This document shows, piece by piece, positions 9,109-18,119 of a DNA stretch of 64,000 bases. Source of the stretch: Roseobacter sp. MH60115. GTDB lineage: Bacteria; Pseudomonadota; Alphaproteobacteria; Rhodobacterales; Rhodobacteraceae. Both the position numbers and the translations under genes were made by a program. Positions within the stretch are counted from its first letter, which is position 1, and each line of letters starts with the position of its first letter. The DNA lies in assembly GCF_015644665.1 (NCBI RefSeq), contig NZ_JADOBQ010000003.1, forward strand, positions 248,001 through 312,000, in the 5' to 3' direction. The notes beneath the pieces are model-generated. The model was given only the letters and a program-made list of their open reading frames with translations. It had not been told where the DNA came from and ran no database searches.

Positions 9109-9891
9109 TCAGTCCACCCAATCCGGCTTGCGCTTGTCGAAAAACGCACCGATGCCCTCGGCGGCCTCCTCGGTCTCCCACCGCGCGGCCAGCGCTGCAA
9201 TCGTGTGATCCACCACTGCACCGTCGATGCGCGGCCCCAGATCGCGGGCCAGTTCCTTGGCCGCCGCCACGGCCCCCGGCGCGCAGGAGAGATAGGGGGC
9301 CACTTCCGCTTCAACCGCATCGGCCAGCGCATCGGCAGGCACCGCGCGCGCCAGAATACCCAAGTCGACTGCCTCGGCCGCACCAAAAATCCGCGCCGAC
9401 ATGAAGACACGCCGGGCGCGACCCTCTCCCATCCGCGCCAACACGTAAGGGCCGATGGTCGCGGGGATGATGCCCAACCGGGTTTCCGTGAAACCGAACT
9501 TGGCGCTGTCGACCGCAATAGCCACATCACAGACGCAGGCCATGCCGACCCCGCCGCCAAAGGCATTGCCCTGTACCGCGCCGATCAGCGGTTTCGGCAA
9601 GGCGTTGAGCGCCCCCAGCATCGTCGCCAGCTTGCGCGCCTCCGCCGATCGCGTTTCCGCATCCATTTCCCGCTGTGCGGCCATCCACGCGAGGTCGCCG
9701 CCTGCGCAGAAACTCTTGCCCGCCCCGGTCACCACCACCACCCGCACGGCGTCATCCGCGCCCAGATCGGCGGCCGCCTGCGTCAGATCCGCCAGCATCT
9801 GCGCCGACATCGCGTTGTGCTTCTCGGGCCGGTTCAACGTCAGCGTCGCCACGCCGCGCGCATCTGTCTCAATCGTCAGGGTCTCAAACAT
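9109..9891 (-). CDS. liuC: Enoyl-CoA hydratase family, probable methylglutaconyl-CoA hydratase
   Basis: A 260-residue crotonase-family protein with the oxyanion-hole segment FCAGGDLAWM (about residue 61) and NAFGGGVGMACVCDVAIA (about 108), then FGFTETRLGIIPATIGPYV with the catalytic glutamate region. The family has many specificities; the neighbours (HMG-CoA lyase, both methylcrotonyl-CoA carboxylase subunits, isovaleryl-CoA dehydrogenase) point to hydration of 3-methylglutaconyl-CoA to HMG-CoA in leucine degradation. It starts with a GGAG site and overlaps the upstream membrane gene by eight bases. Last gene of the cluster. Confidence 0.85.
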   Translation of the reverse strand: MFETLTIETDARGVATLTLNRPEKHNAMSAQMLADLTQAAADLGADDAVRVVVVTGAGKSFCAGGDLAWMAAQREMDAETRSAEARKLATMLGALNALPKPLIGAVQGNAFGGGVGMACVCDVAIAVDSAKFGFTETRLGIIPATIGPYVLARMGEGRARRVFMSARIFGAAEAVDLGILARAVPADALADAVEAEVAPYLSCAPGAVAAAKELARDLGPRIDGAVVDHTIAALAARWETEEAAEGIGAFFDKRKPDWVD

Positions 9892-10399
9892 GCAAGCTCT
9901 CCAATCCCGGCACGGCGCGGCCTGCGCGTACCCAATCTTCGTATATCCAGACCATGCGGTCCACGAACCATACTTTCGGCAGCGCCGTCAGGATCATCCC
10001 AAACACCGCCCCTTCCCACCAAAGCGCATAGAGGCCCCAGATCATGATCCCCGCGCCCGGCAGGCTCAGCGCGCTCAATACAGCCGCAACCCGCCGGTGA
10101 TGCCCCGCAATCTCGCTGCGGTGCGCAAGAAAGATACGCTCTCCCAGCACGCCCCTGCTGGCCCAGCTGTCGAGACGTTGGGGCGGCGGAAAAGCCCGCG
10201 GGTTGATCCAGATCCAAAGCAGCGCCAGCAGGATGGGGACCAGTGCCCAGACCCCCAGCCAGACCCGGCTCCAGATCGCCATTACCAGCAATGGCAGAGC
10301 GGTCAGCATCCGCGTCCAGACCGACCACGGGTTCGCATGGCGCAGCCAAACCGCGTCATCCATGGTCATCAGCCGTTCCGCACCCCTGAAAATATCCAT
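9884..10399 (-). CDS. Membrane protein, resembles DUF6653
   Basis: A 171-residue protein with about four hydrophobic segments (around 29-65 in two helices, and 105-145 in two). Landmarks are WLRHANPWSVWTRMLTALPLL near the N-terminus and WINPRAFPPP after the second helix. I associate this pattern with the uncharacterised family DUF6653, with moderate certainty. It sits between HMG-CoA lyase and the crotonase gene, so it is likely co-transcribed with the leucine genes, but no functional link is known. An internal ATG ten codons in (10369) is an alternative start. Confidence 0.7.
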   Translation of the reverse strand: MDIFRGAERLMTMDDAVWLRHANPWSVWTRMLTALPLLVMAIWSRVWLGVWALVPILLALLWIWINPRAFPPPQRLDSWASRGVLGERIFLAHRSEIAGHHRRVAAVLSALSLPGAGIMIWGLYALWWEGAVFGMILTALPKVWFVDRMVWIYEDWVRAGRAVPGLESLHV

Positions 10400-10410
10400 A
10401 GCCTTGGCCG

Positions 10411-11268
10411 TCAGCCGTCGCGCATGGCGCGCGCCATCTCTGCCGCCTCCTTGATCACCTCGAGGTCGAGGCCTGTGTCATAGCCCAGTGCGGCCAGATG
10501 TTCCGCCACCGCTTCGGTCGCCACGTTGCCTGCCGCGCCCGGTGCATAGGGGCATCCGCCCAGGCCGCCAACCGCTGCATCAAAGACCCGCACGCCGAGG
10601 CTGAGCGAGGTGTCGATGTTCTCGATCGCCCGGCCATTTGTGTCGTGGTAGTGCCCCGCAAGCCGCCCCACCGGCACCACATCGCGCACCGCCAGCAACA
10701 TGCGCGCGATGCTGTCAGGCGTGCCTGCCCCGATGGTGTCGCCGAGGCTGATCTCGTAGCATCCCAGGGCGAACAGGCGGTCGGCAACCTCAGCCACGGC
10801 AGCAGGGGCCACGGCCCCGTCATAGGGGCATTCGACCACGCAGGAAACATAGCCGCGCACCGGCAGATCGATGTGGCGCGCCTCTTCGAGGATCGGCTCG
10901 AACCGGGCGATGCTCTCGGCAATACTTGCGTTGATATTGGCTTTGGAAAACCCCTCCGAGGCGGAAGCGAAGACAGCAATCTCATCGACACCCGCCGCCT
11001 TGGCATCCTCGAACCCGCGCGGATTTGGCGTGAGTGCGGCGTAGCGCACGCCCTCGGCACGGCTGATCCCGGCCATGACGTCCGCTGAGCCCGCCATCTG
11101 CGGCACCCATTTGGGAGAGACAAAGCTCGCCACCTCGATCCGGGAGAACCCGGCTCGGCTGAGGCAATCGACAAGCGCCACCTTTTCGGCCACGGGGATA
11201 TCCCGCTTTTCATTCTGCAGCCCGTCACGCGGGCCGACCTCGAAAATCTCGCAAGGCCCCAAGCTCAT
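10411..11268 (-). CDS. mvaB: Hydroxymethylglutaryl-CoA lyase
   Basis: Cleaves HMG-CoA to acetyl-CoA and acetoacetate, the last step of leucine degradation. The 285-residue TIM-barrel protein has the GPRDGLQNE metal/substrate motif (residues 12-20), the HYHDTNG metal-binding motif (206-212) and the catalytic loop GGLGGCPYAPGAAGN with Cys239. A GGGGAGG site precedes the ATG. It lies in the leucine catabolic cluster between a GST gene and a membrane gene. Confidence 0.96.
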   Translation of the reverse strand: MSLGPCEIFEVGPRDGLQNEKRDIPVAEKVALVDCLSRAGFSRIEVASFVSPKWVPQMAGSADVMAGISRAEGVRYAALTPNPRGFEDAKAAGVDEIAVFASASEGFSKANINASIAESIARFEPILEEARHIDLPVRGYVSCVVECPYDGAVAPAAVAEVADRLFALGCYEISLGDTIGAGTPDSIARMLLAVRDVVPVGRLAGHYHDTNGRAIENIDTSLSLGVRVFDAAVGGLGGCPYAPGAAGNVATEAVAEHLAALGYDTGLDLEVIKEAAEMARAMRDG

Positions 11269-11295
11269 AATTCATCCTCCCCGGTATGGTCTGGC

Positions 11296-11961
11296 CTAGT
11301 CTACAGGCCAGGGCGCGTAAAAGTCTTGCGCATAAATCCCGTCATCCGCTGGCAGCGACTCCTTGAACCCCTCACGCGCCGTGATCCGCGCATACCACGC
11401 AGCCGTCGCCGGAAAGTCATCCAGCTTTGCGAAATGCCGCGCCATGTAGACCGCCTGCCCCACCGAGATATCGACCGCCGTGAAACCCGAGCTCAGCAGG
11501 TGGTCGAGGGGTCCGTCCTCGGTGCTCAACCCTGCCTCGATTGCCGCGTAGCATTTGCGCACGCGCGCGGCCTCCAGCTTCATCACGATGGGACTGCGCA
11601 TGTGGTCTTCGTAGAGCGCCACGTGCTGCTGCGTGAGCGCCGCTGTATGCTGGCTCAGCGTTTCCGAGAAATGCAGCCAGATAAGCCATGTCATCCGCTC
11701 AGGGGTGCCCGGCATCCGGCCCAGACCGTCGGGGCTGAACCGCTCGCAGAGGTATTCGGTGATGGCCCCCGTCTCGAACATGCAGTCACCGTCGATTTCC
11801 AGCGCCGGCACCCGGCCCGCAGGCGACAGGTTCAGGAACGCCGGGCTGCGCAGGGTGCGATCAAACGGGTAGCTCTGTAACTGGAACGGCACTTCCAGTT
11901 CGTGCAGAAGCCAGAGCGTGCGCATGGACCGGGTCTGCGGACAGTGATGCAGGGTGATCAT
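11296..11961 (-). CDS. Glutathione S-transferase family protein
   Basis: A 221-residue GST-fold protein: residues 1-78 are the thioredoxin-like half with the glutathione-contact segments HHCPQTRSMR, GRVPALEIDG (cis-Pro loop) and FETGAITEYLCE; the rest is the helical half. The ATG overlaps the mccA stop by four bases (ATGA), so it is translated with the carboxylase. The substrate cannot be read from sequence; within a CoA-ester operon it might detoxify reactive acyl-CoA intermediates such as methylcrotonyl-CoA, which is inference. Confidence 0.88.
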   Translation of the reverse strand: MITLHHCPQTRSMRTLWLLHELEVPFQLQSYPFDRTLRSPAFLNLSPAGRVPALEIDGDCMFETGAITEYLCERFSPDGLGRMPGTPERMTWLIWLHFSETLSQHTAALTQQHVALYEDHMRSPIVMKLEAARVRKCYAAIEAGLSTEDGPLDHLLSSGFTAVDISVGQAVYMARHFAKLDDFPATAAWYARITAREGFKESLPADDGIYAQDFYAPWPVD

Positions 11962-13898
11962 GTGCTCTCTTCCGCCTCCAGCCGGATGAGCGCGGCGCCC
12001 GCTTCGACCTGAGCGCCGGCGCTGGCCAGCACCTCGGCCACCACGCCGTCGCGGGCCGCCAGCAGCGCGTGCTCCATCTTCATCGCCTCCAGCACGGCCA
12101 GGCGGTCGCCTGCGCTGACGCTCTGGCCGACGGATGCATCGATGGCCTTCACGAGGCCCGGCATCGGCGCTTCGATGAGATTGCCATCGCCTGCCGCCCC
12201 GCCCGCCTGATCCAGTGGATCGATGTGGGTAAAGACAAGCCCATAGTGGTCGAAAACTGTGATGTCATTCCCTGCAACTGCCACCTGCGGTGCGACATGT
12301 CCGTCGAGTACCCACCGCCCGCTGCTGCGCTGCGCCGTGACCTGCGCGCCTGCCACGTCCCAGCGTTGCAGATCAGCGGACACCACCTCTACCGAAAGCG
12401 TCTGGACCTCGTCCTGCCAGAGCAGTTGAACGCTGCGCCGAAGGGGGGCCCACAGCGTGAAACCGGCTCCGGGACCGGGGTCGGTCAGGCCAAGAGCGGC
12501 CATACCCGCCAGCGCCAGATGCCGCGCCTGTGCCTGTGGTGTTTTGGTCAACGCGTCAATATCGCGCGCGATGAGACCGGTGTCGACATTGCCCTTGCCA
12601 AAGCCTGCGTGCCCGGCGAGTGCTCCGAGAAAAGCGAGGTTGGTCACCGTGCCCGCCACCTCGCATCCCGCCAGCCCCTGCCGCAGGCGCGCAAGCGCCA
12701 CCGCGCGGTTCGGTCCATGCACGATGACTTTGGCAATCATCGGATCGTAAAACGGGCTGATGGTGTCCCCGGCGCGCACGCCACTATCGGCGCGCACCAT
12801 ATCGGGGAAGTGCAGGTGGCTCAGCGTGCCCGTGGCGGGCAGGAAGCCTGCGGGCACGTCCTCGGCGTAGAGCCGCGCTTCGAATGCATGTCCGTTGATC
12901 GACAGTTGGTCTTGCGCGGTCGGCAGGCCTTCGCCTGCGGCCACCCGCAGCTGCCACTCCACGAGATCGACGCCCGTGATCGCTTCCGTTACGGGGTGTT
13001 CCACCTGCAGGCGGGTGTTCATCTCCATGAAGAAGAAGCCATCGGGGCTGAGCCCGCCCGACCCGTCCACGATAAACTCCACGGTCCCGGCGCCACTGTA
13101 GCCGATGGCCTCTGCGGCGCGCACTGCCGCCTCTCCCATGGCGCTGCGCATTTCCCCGGTCATGCCGGGTGCGGGGGCCTCTTCGATCACCTTCTGGTGG
13201 CGGCGCTGCAGGGAGCAATCGCGTTCAAAGAAATGCACCGCGCGGGTGCCATCGCCAAAGACCTGCACTTCGATGTGACGTGGTTGGGTCACGAACTTCT
13301 CCACCAACACGTCCGGATTGCCAAAGGCGGTCTGTGCCTCGGACCGGGCAGAAGCGAGCGCGGCGGCGAAATCACCTGCCGTCTCGACGAGCCGCATGCC
13401 CTTGCCACCGCCGCCGGCCACGGCCTTGATCAACACCGGGTAGCCGATCTTTTCAGCCTCCCGCGCCAGCAAGGCGTCGTCCTGATCCGCTCCGTGATAG
13501 CCCGGCACCACCGGCACGCCAGCCTCGATCATCAGCGCCTTGGCCGCATCCTTGAGGCCCATGGCGCGGATCGCAGAGGCGGAGGGGCCGATGAAGACCA
13601 GGCCCGCGGCTTCGACGGCCTCGACGAAATCCGGGTTCTCGCTGAGAAAGCCGTACCCGGGGTGAATGGCCTGCGCGCCACAATCCAGCGCCGCCTGAAC
13701 GATCTTCTCACCGCGCAGGTAGCTTTCCGCCGGGGGGGCGTTCCCGATGTGCACGGCAGTATCGGCCATCGCGACATGTTTTGCCCTGGCATCCGCCTCG
13801 GAATAGACCGCAACGCAGCGCACGCCCATGGCCTGCGCCGTTTCCATGACCCGGCAGGCGATCTCGCCCCGGTTGGCGATCAGGATCGTGTCAAACAT
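11958..13898 (-). CDS. mccA: Methylcrotonyl-CoA carboxylase, biotin-carboxylase/carrier subunit
   Basis: The 646-residue alpha subunit carboxylates biotin with ATP and bicarbonate and carries the biotin arm. The N-terminal biotin carboxylase domain shows LIANRGEIACRV, the ATP-grasp loop GGGGKGMR, the ERDCSLQRRHQK segment and MNTRLQVEHPVTE. The C-terminal biotinyl domain contains EAMKMEH with biotin-acceptor Lys607. The ATG at 13896-13898 with GGAGAAGG upstream was chosen over a longer in-frame extension. The beta subunit is 153 bases upstream. Size fits MccA; alternative propionyl-CoA carboxylase identity is made unlikely by the leucine-gene context. Confidence 0.94.
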   Translation of the reverse strand: MFDTILIANRGEIACRVMETAQAMGVRCVAVYSEADARAKHVAMADTAVHIGNAPPAESYLRGEKIVQAALDCGAQAIHPGYGFLSENPDFVEAVEAAGLVFIGPSASAIRAMGLKDAAKALMIEAGVPVVPGYHGADQDDALLAREAEKIGYPVLIKAVAGGGGKGMRLVETAGDFAAALASARSEAQTAFGNPDVLVEKFVTQPRHIEVQVFGDGTRAVHFFERDCSLQRRHQKVIEEAPAPGMTGEMRSAMGEAAVRAAEAIGYSGAGTVEFIVDGSGGLSPDGFFFMEMNTRLQVEHPVTEAITGVDLVEWQLRVAAGEGLPTAQDQLSINGHAFEARLYAEDVPAGFLPATGTLSHLHFPDMVRADSGVRAGDTISPFYDPMIAKVIVHGPNRAVALARLRQGLAGCEVAGTVTNLAFLGALAGHAGFGKGNVDTGLIARDIDALTKTPQAQARHLALAGMAALGLTDPGPGAGFTLWAPLRRSVQLLWQDEVQTLSVEVVSADLQRWDVAGAQVTAQRSSGRWVLDGHVAPQVAVAGNDITVFDHYGLVFTHIDPLDQAGGAAGDGNLIEAPMPGLVKAIDASVGQSVSAGDRLAVLEAMKMEHALLAARDGVVAEVLASAGAQVEAGAALIRLEAEEST

Positions 13899-14051
13899 CT
13901 GCCTTCTCCAAATCTGATCCGTGACCCCGTGCAGGGCCCCACGCAGTGGCGGCAGTGCGTGAAACGCCCCCTGATGGGTTTCTGCGTGCGGTCTCGCCGT
14001 TCTGACGCGCAGCACCTGCGGATGTGCATTGTCTATCTGTCATCTGTCACC

Positions 14052-15656
14052 TCACATCCGGAAGACGCCAAACCGCGTCTCCTCTATCGGGGCGTTGAGC
14101 GCTGCGGACAGCGACAGAAACAGCACGTCCCGCGATGCGCGCGGGTCAATAACGCCGTCATCCCAAAGACGTGCCGAAGCGTAAAGCGGATGGCTCTGGC
14201 GCTCGAACATGTCGATGGTGGGTTGCTTGAACGCAGCCTCCTCTTCCGCGGACCAACTCTCACCCGCGCGCTCGATCGCATCCCGCTTGACGGTGGCCAG
14301 AACGCCCGCCGCCTGCGGCCCGCCCATGACCGAAATCCGTGAATTGGGCCAGGTCCACATGAAGCGCGGCGAATAAGCCCGTCCGGCCATCCCGTAATTG
14401 CCCGCGCCAAAAGAACCGCCCACCAGCATGGTGATCTTGGGCACATTGGTTGAGGCCACAGCCGTGACCATCTTGGCCCCGTGACGCGCGATGCCTTCGT
14501 TCTCGTATTTGCGTCCCACCATGAAACCGGTGATATTCTGCAGGAAAACCAGCGGGATACGACGCTGTGAGCAGAGTTCGACAAAATGCGCACCCTTTTG
14601 CGCAGACTCGGAAAATAGCACGCCATTGTTGGCCACGATTCCGATGGGGCAGCCTTTGAGATGCGCAAATCCGGTGACCAGCGTCTCGCCGAAACGCGGT
14701 TTGAACTCATCAAAGCGCGAGCCATCCACAAGCCGGGCGATCACCTCGCGGATGTCGTAGGGGGTGCGCAGGTCGGCGGGCACCACGCCCAGGATTTCCT
14801 CGGGGTCATAGGCGGGCTCTTCCGGGTTTTCCCACTGCACGGTTGCGGGTTTTGTCCGGTTCAGCGACACCACGGCCCGCCGCGCCAGCGCCAAAGCGTG
14901 GACGTCATCCTCGGCGAGATAGTCGGCCACCCCGCTGAGCCGCGTGTGCACATCACCGCCGCCAAGGTCTTCGGCGCTGACGACCTCGCCCGTGGCCGCC
15001 TTTACCAGCGGCGGGCCTGCCAGAAAGATCGTGCCCTGATCGCGCACGATGATCGTCACATCGGACATCGCCGGGACATAAGCGCCGCCCGCCGTGCAGG
15101 ACCCCATGACCACGGCGATCTGCGGGATACCCAGCGCCGACATCCGCGCCTGATTGTAAAAGATACGGCCAAAGTGATCGCGGTCGGGGAAGACCTCATC
15201 CTGATTGGGCAGGTTCGCGCCGCCGCTGTCGACCAGATAGATGCAGGGCAGACGATTTTCCTGCGCGATCTCCTGCGCCCGCAGATGCTTTTTCACGGTC
15301 ATCGGGTAGTAGGTGCCGCCTTTCACCGTGGCGTCATTGCAGACCACCATGACCTCCTGGCCCTGCACCTGACCAACGCCCGCGATCACACCCGCACAAG
15401 GCGCCGCACCGTCATAAAGCCCATGCGCGGCGGTCGCACCGACCTCCAGAAACGGGCTGCCGGGGTCAAGCAGGTTCGCCACCCGTTCACGCGGCAGCAT
15501 CTTGCCCCGGCTTACGTGGCGCGCGCGGGATCGCTCCCCACCGCCCAATGCGGCCGCCCCGGCCGCCTCGGCGATCTCCGCCAAGGCCGCCAGATGGGCG
15601 GACCGATTGGCCTGAAAACTCTCCGAGGCAGGCAAAGCCTGTGATATCAGTTTCAT
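14052..15656 (-). CDS. mccB: Methylcrotonyl-CoA carboxylase, carboxyltransferase subunit
   Basis: The 534-residue beta subunit transfers carboxyl from biotin to 3-methylcrotonyl-CoA. It consists of the two crotonase-like carboxyltransferase halves, with landmarks [41 protein letters not shown], and [25 protein letters not shown] in the second half; this last type of sequence is characteristic of MccB rather than PccB. The chosen ATG has a strong GAAGGAGGT site. A 153-base gap to mccA holds no gene. Confidence 0.95.
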   Translation of the reverse strand: MKLISQALPASESFQANRSAHLAALAEIAEAAGAAALGGGERSRARHVSRGKMLPRERVANLLDPGSPFLEVGATAAHGLYDGAAPCAGVIAGVGQVQGQEVMVVCNDATVKGGTYYPMTVKKHLRAQEIAQENRLPCIYLVDSGGANLPNQDEVFPDRDHFGRIFYNQARMSALGIPQIAVVMGSCTAGGAYVPAMSDVTIIVRDQGTIFLAGPPLVKAATGEVVSAEDLGGGDVHTRLSGVADYLAEDDVHALALARRAVVSLNRTKPATVQWENPEEPAYDPEEILGVVPADLRTPYDIREVIARLVDGSRFDEFKPRFGETLVTGFAHLKGCPIGIVANNGVLFSESAQKGAHFVELCSQRRIPLVFLQNITGFMVGRKYENEGIARHGAKMVTAVASTNVPKITMLVGGSFGAGNYGMAGRAYSPRFMWTWPNSRISVMGGPQAAGVLATVKRDAIERAGESWSAEEEAAFKQPTIDMFERQSHPLYASARLWDDGVIDPRASRDVLFLSLSAALNAPIEETRFGVFRM

Positions 15657-15696
15657 GGAACCTCCTTCATCGCAGGGCAGCACCTGCGCGGTCTCT

Positions 15697-16014
15697 TCAT
15701 GTCTGGGGCACGCCGGGCTGCGGCACCCCATCGACCAGATCCAGCAATCGCCCGAACCGGTCCACAGGGTAGTCGAACCGCTGCCCCGCCCGGACGCACC
15801 GGACGATGATCCACACCCCCTCGCCCGTGCCCGGCAGACCGGTGCAGTCGGTCAGACGTGCCGTAGCCCCGGCCTCCTCCAGATAGCGTTGCGCGTAGGT
15901 ATTGATCACATCGGTTTCCGAAATGGTGACGGCGATCCACCCAAGCCGGAACGCCCAAATCGCGACGGCGACCACCAAAAGCGCCAGAGGGGTAAACCAT
16001 AGCCATCGCGGCAT
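15697..16014 (-). CDS. Small membrane-anchored protein in leucine cluster
   Basis: Starting at the ATG at 16012-16014 gives 105 residues: one N-terminal membrane helix (about 5-22) and a soluble domain of about 80 residues with two cysteines (LTDCTGLPG and IIVRCVRAG) that could form a disulfide. It ends 40 bases before mccB. No family is recognised. An in-frame upstream extension to 16062 exists but adds no convincing signal. A role with the carboxylase is not evident; an exported, disulfide-bonded domain is what the sequence suggests. Confidence 0.65.
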   Translation of the reverse strand: MPRWLWFTPLALLVVAVAIWAFRLGWIAVTISETDVINTYAQRYLEEAGATARLTDCTGLPGTGEGVWIIVRCVRAGQRFDYPVDRFGRLLDLVDGVPQPGVPQT

Positions 16015-16139
16015 CAGCGCCAGAGGCCAGAGCGCTGCGGTGCAGCCTCTGCCGTGCCGCATTTGCGGTCCATCAGAGCCGGTTGAAGCGCGGCCCTTCG
16101 CACCTGCGGCAATTTTGCACAGGCTCTCTTCACACTCTC

Positions 16140-16153
16140 TTGATCTGCATCAA
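16140..16153 (+). promoter_or_regulatory. FNR/FnrL-type box upstream of ompW
   Basis: TTGATCTGCATCAA is a perfect match to the TTGAT-N4-ATCAA consensus of Crp/Fnr-family oxygen regulators. Its centre is 68 bases before the ompW ATG, a spacing compatible with activation near -41.5. It lies between the divergent ompW and a leucine-cluster gene, so it could also affect the latter. Confidence 0.75.
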
Positions 16154-16214
16154 TGCCCGCGTTCCGGGTCCGGCGCATCAGGGGCGAGAACTCAAAAACG
16201 GAAAGAGAAAGATC

Positions 16215-16817
16215 ATGAAGATCACCATCAAAACCCTCCTCCTGACCAGCGCGCTCGCGTTTGTCACAGGCCCCGCGCTTGCCCAGTCCCAAGGTGATCT
16301 GACCTTCGGCATCGGTATCGGCAGCGTGAACCCCAAATCCGGCAACGGCACCGTCGCAGGCGTTGAGGCGGATATCGCCAGCGACGAGGCGATCACGCTG
16401 ACCCTGGAATACTTCATCCGCGATAACATCGGCATCGAATTGCTCGCAGCGACCCCGTTCGAGCATGACATCAGCCTGCCTGGCGTCGGCAATGCGAGCA
16501 CCAAGCACCTGCCGCCCACCCTGTCGGTGAACTACCACTTCACCAATGCCAGCCCGTGGAAGCCCTACGTCGGCATTGGCGTCAACTACACAACCTTCTT
16601 CGAGGAAGACTTCGGAGCTGCCAACCTCGAGCTTGACGATTCCTTCGGCCTCTCCGCGCAGGTCGGCGTTGACTACAAGGTCAGCGAGTCGGGATGGATC
16701 CGGGCAAATGTGCGGTGGTTCGACATCGATACGGATGTCAGCTTGAACGGCGCGGATATCGGCGAAGCCGAAATCGACCCCTTCCTCTTTGGCGTGGCCT
16801 ACGTGCACAAGTTCTGA
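16215..16817 (+). CDS. ompW: OmpW family outer membrane protein
   Basis: The 200-residue protein has a signal peptide cleaved after ALA (about residue 23) and an eight-strand beta-barrel pattern: alternating hydrophobic strands, the NYHF segment, PYVGIGVNYTTFF, and a C-terminal aromatic residue (YVHKF) typical of outer membrane proteins inserted by the BAM machinery. OmpW barrels form a narrow hydrophobic channel for small molecules. In enterobacteria ompW is controlled by FNR, and a perfect FNR-type site lies upstream here. It interrupts the leucine gene cluster on the opposite strand. Confidence 0.92.
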   Translation: MKITIKTLLLTSALAFVTGPALAQSQGDLTFGIGIGSVNPKSGNGTVAGVEADIASDEAITLTLEYFIRDNIGIELLAATPFEHDISLPGVGNASTKHLPPTLSVNYHFTNASPWKPYVGIGVNYTTFFEEDFGAANLELDDSFGLSAQVGVDYKVSESGWIRANVRWFDIDTDVSLNGADIGEAEIDPFLFGVAYVHKF

Positions 16818-16863
16818 AGCAAGAAAGGTGCTGGTGTGGGTTGATCCGGTTTCCCCCATCGGG

Positions 16864-18027
16864 TCAGCCCATCGCCGCCATCAACTCACGACCCACGAGC
16901 ATCCGCCGGATCTCTGACGTCCCTGCGCCAATCTCCATCAGCTTGGCATCCCGGAAGAGCCGCGCCACGGGGCTGTCGTTCAGGAACCCCGCGCCACCCA
17001 TGGCCTGCACGGCCTGATGCGCCTGTTTCATCGCCTCCTCCGAGGCATAGAGACAACAGGCCGCCGCGTCCTGACGGGTCACATCACCCCGGTCGCAGGC
17101 CTTGGCGACCTCATAGACATAGGCGCGCGCGGAATTCATCGCGGTATACATGTCGGCGATCTTGCCCTGCATCAGCTGGAAATTCCCGATGGGCTGGCCG
17201 AATTGCTTGCGCTCGGAGAGATACGGCATGATCGCATCGAGACAGGCGGCCATGATGCCCGTGCCGATGCCCGCCAGCACCACGCGCTCATAGTCGAGCC
17301 CGGACATCAGCACCCGTACGCCCTTGCCCTCTTCGCCGAGCACATTCTCGAAGGGCACCTCGACGTCCTCAAAGATCAACTCGGCGGTGTTTGACCCACG
17401 CATCCCCAGCTTGTCGAAATGCGGAGAGGTCGAAAAACCCACCATCTCCTTTTCGATGAGAAATGCAGTGATGCCCTTGCTGCCCGCCTCCGGGTCGGTC
17501 TTGGCATAGACCACCAGCGTATCCGCGTCCGGGCCGTTGGTGATCCAGTATTTGGTGCCGTTCAGCCGGTAGTGATCGTTACGCTTCTCGGCGCGCAGTT
17601 TCATCGACACAACGTCCGATCCCGCGCCTGCTTCGGACATTGCCAACGCGCCCACATGGGTTCCGGCAATCAGCCCCGGCAGGTATTTTTCCTTCTGCTC
17701 CTGCGTGCCGTTCAGCTTGATCTGGTTCACGCAGAGGTTGGAATGCGCGCCATAAGACAGTGACACAGAGGCGCTTGCGCGGGCGATTTCCTCGATGGCC
17801 ACGGTATGGGCCAGATAGGACATGCCCGCCCCGCCAAATGCTTCATCCACGGTGATGCCCAGCAGGCCCAGCTCACCCATTTCCGGCCAAAGCTCTGGGG
17901 GAAAAGCGTTTTTCTCGTCGATATCCGCCGCCATCGGTTTGACGCGGTCCTGCGCCCAGCGGTGCACCATGTCGCGCAGCGCGTTGACATCCTCGCCCAG
18001 ATCGAAAGCCATGGTTGCCGTGAACAT
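16864..18027 (-). CDS. ivd: Isovaleryl-CoA dehydrogenase
   Basis: An acyl-CoA dehydrogenase of 387 residues that oxidises isovaleryl-CoA to 3-methylcrotonyl-CoA with FAD, passing electrons to ETF. Visible are the FAD/substrate segments [14 protein letters not shown] and [17 protein letters not shown], and the catalytic base Glu247 in [11 protein letters not shown], the position characteristic of isovaleryl-CoA dehydrogenases (others use a later glutamate). The C-terminus has [22 protein letters not shown] and GTSEIRR. The ATG 18025-18027 starts a protein of the usual length; frame extension upstream is not needed. Confidence 0.95.
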   Translation of the reverse strand: MFTATMAFDLGEDVNALRDMVHRWAQDRVKPMAADIDEKNAFPPELWPEMGELGLLGITVDEAFGGAGMSYLAHTVAIEEIARASASVSLSYGAHSNLCVNQIKLNGTQEQKEKYLPGLIAGTHVGALAMSEAGAGSDVVSMKLRAEKRNDHYRLNGTKYWITNGPDADTLVVYAKTDPEAGSKGITAFLIEKEMVGFSTSPHFDKLGMRGSNTAELIFEDVEVPFENVLGEEGKGVRVLMSGLDYERVVLAGIGTGIMAACLDAIMPYLSERKQFGQPIGNFQLMQGKIADMYTAMNSARAYVYEVAKACDRGDVTRQDAAACCLYASEEAMKQAHQAVQAMGGAGFLNDSPVARLFRDAKLMEIGAGTSEIRRMLVGRELMAAMG

Positions 18028-18067
18028 CGCGCCGCCCTCCCGCCAGATTTTATTGAACACGCGTTCA

Positions 18068-18096
18068 TAAATGACACACGCCCTCTGATTGGTCAA
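18068..18096 (-). promoter_or_regulatory. Possible promoter of the leucine cluster
   Basis: On the minus strand TTGACC (18091-18096) is followed after 17 bases by CATTTA, about 45 bases before the ivd start. The -35 is good but the -10 is poor, so this is tentative. No clear LiuR-type operator was recognised. Confidence 0.3.
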
Positions 18097-18119
18097 GATA
18101 ACATGCCGCCCGGCGCGTG

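Noticed and set aside
12069-14342. Long plus-strand frame opposite mccA
   Set aside because: It is the antisense shadow of the carboxylase gene; high GC produces long antisense frames and it has no ribosome site or family pattern.
15653-15731. Upstream extension of mccB by 25 codons
   Set aside because: The extension has no homology character, while the ATG at 15656 has a GAAGGAGGT site.
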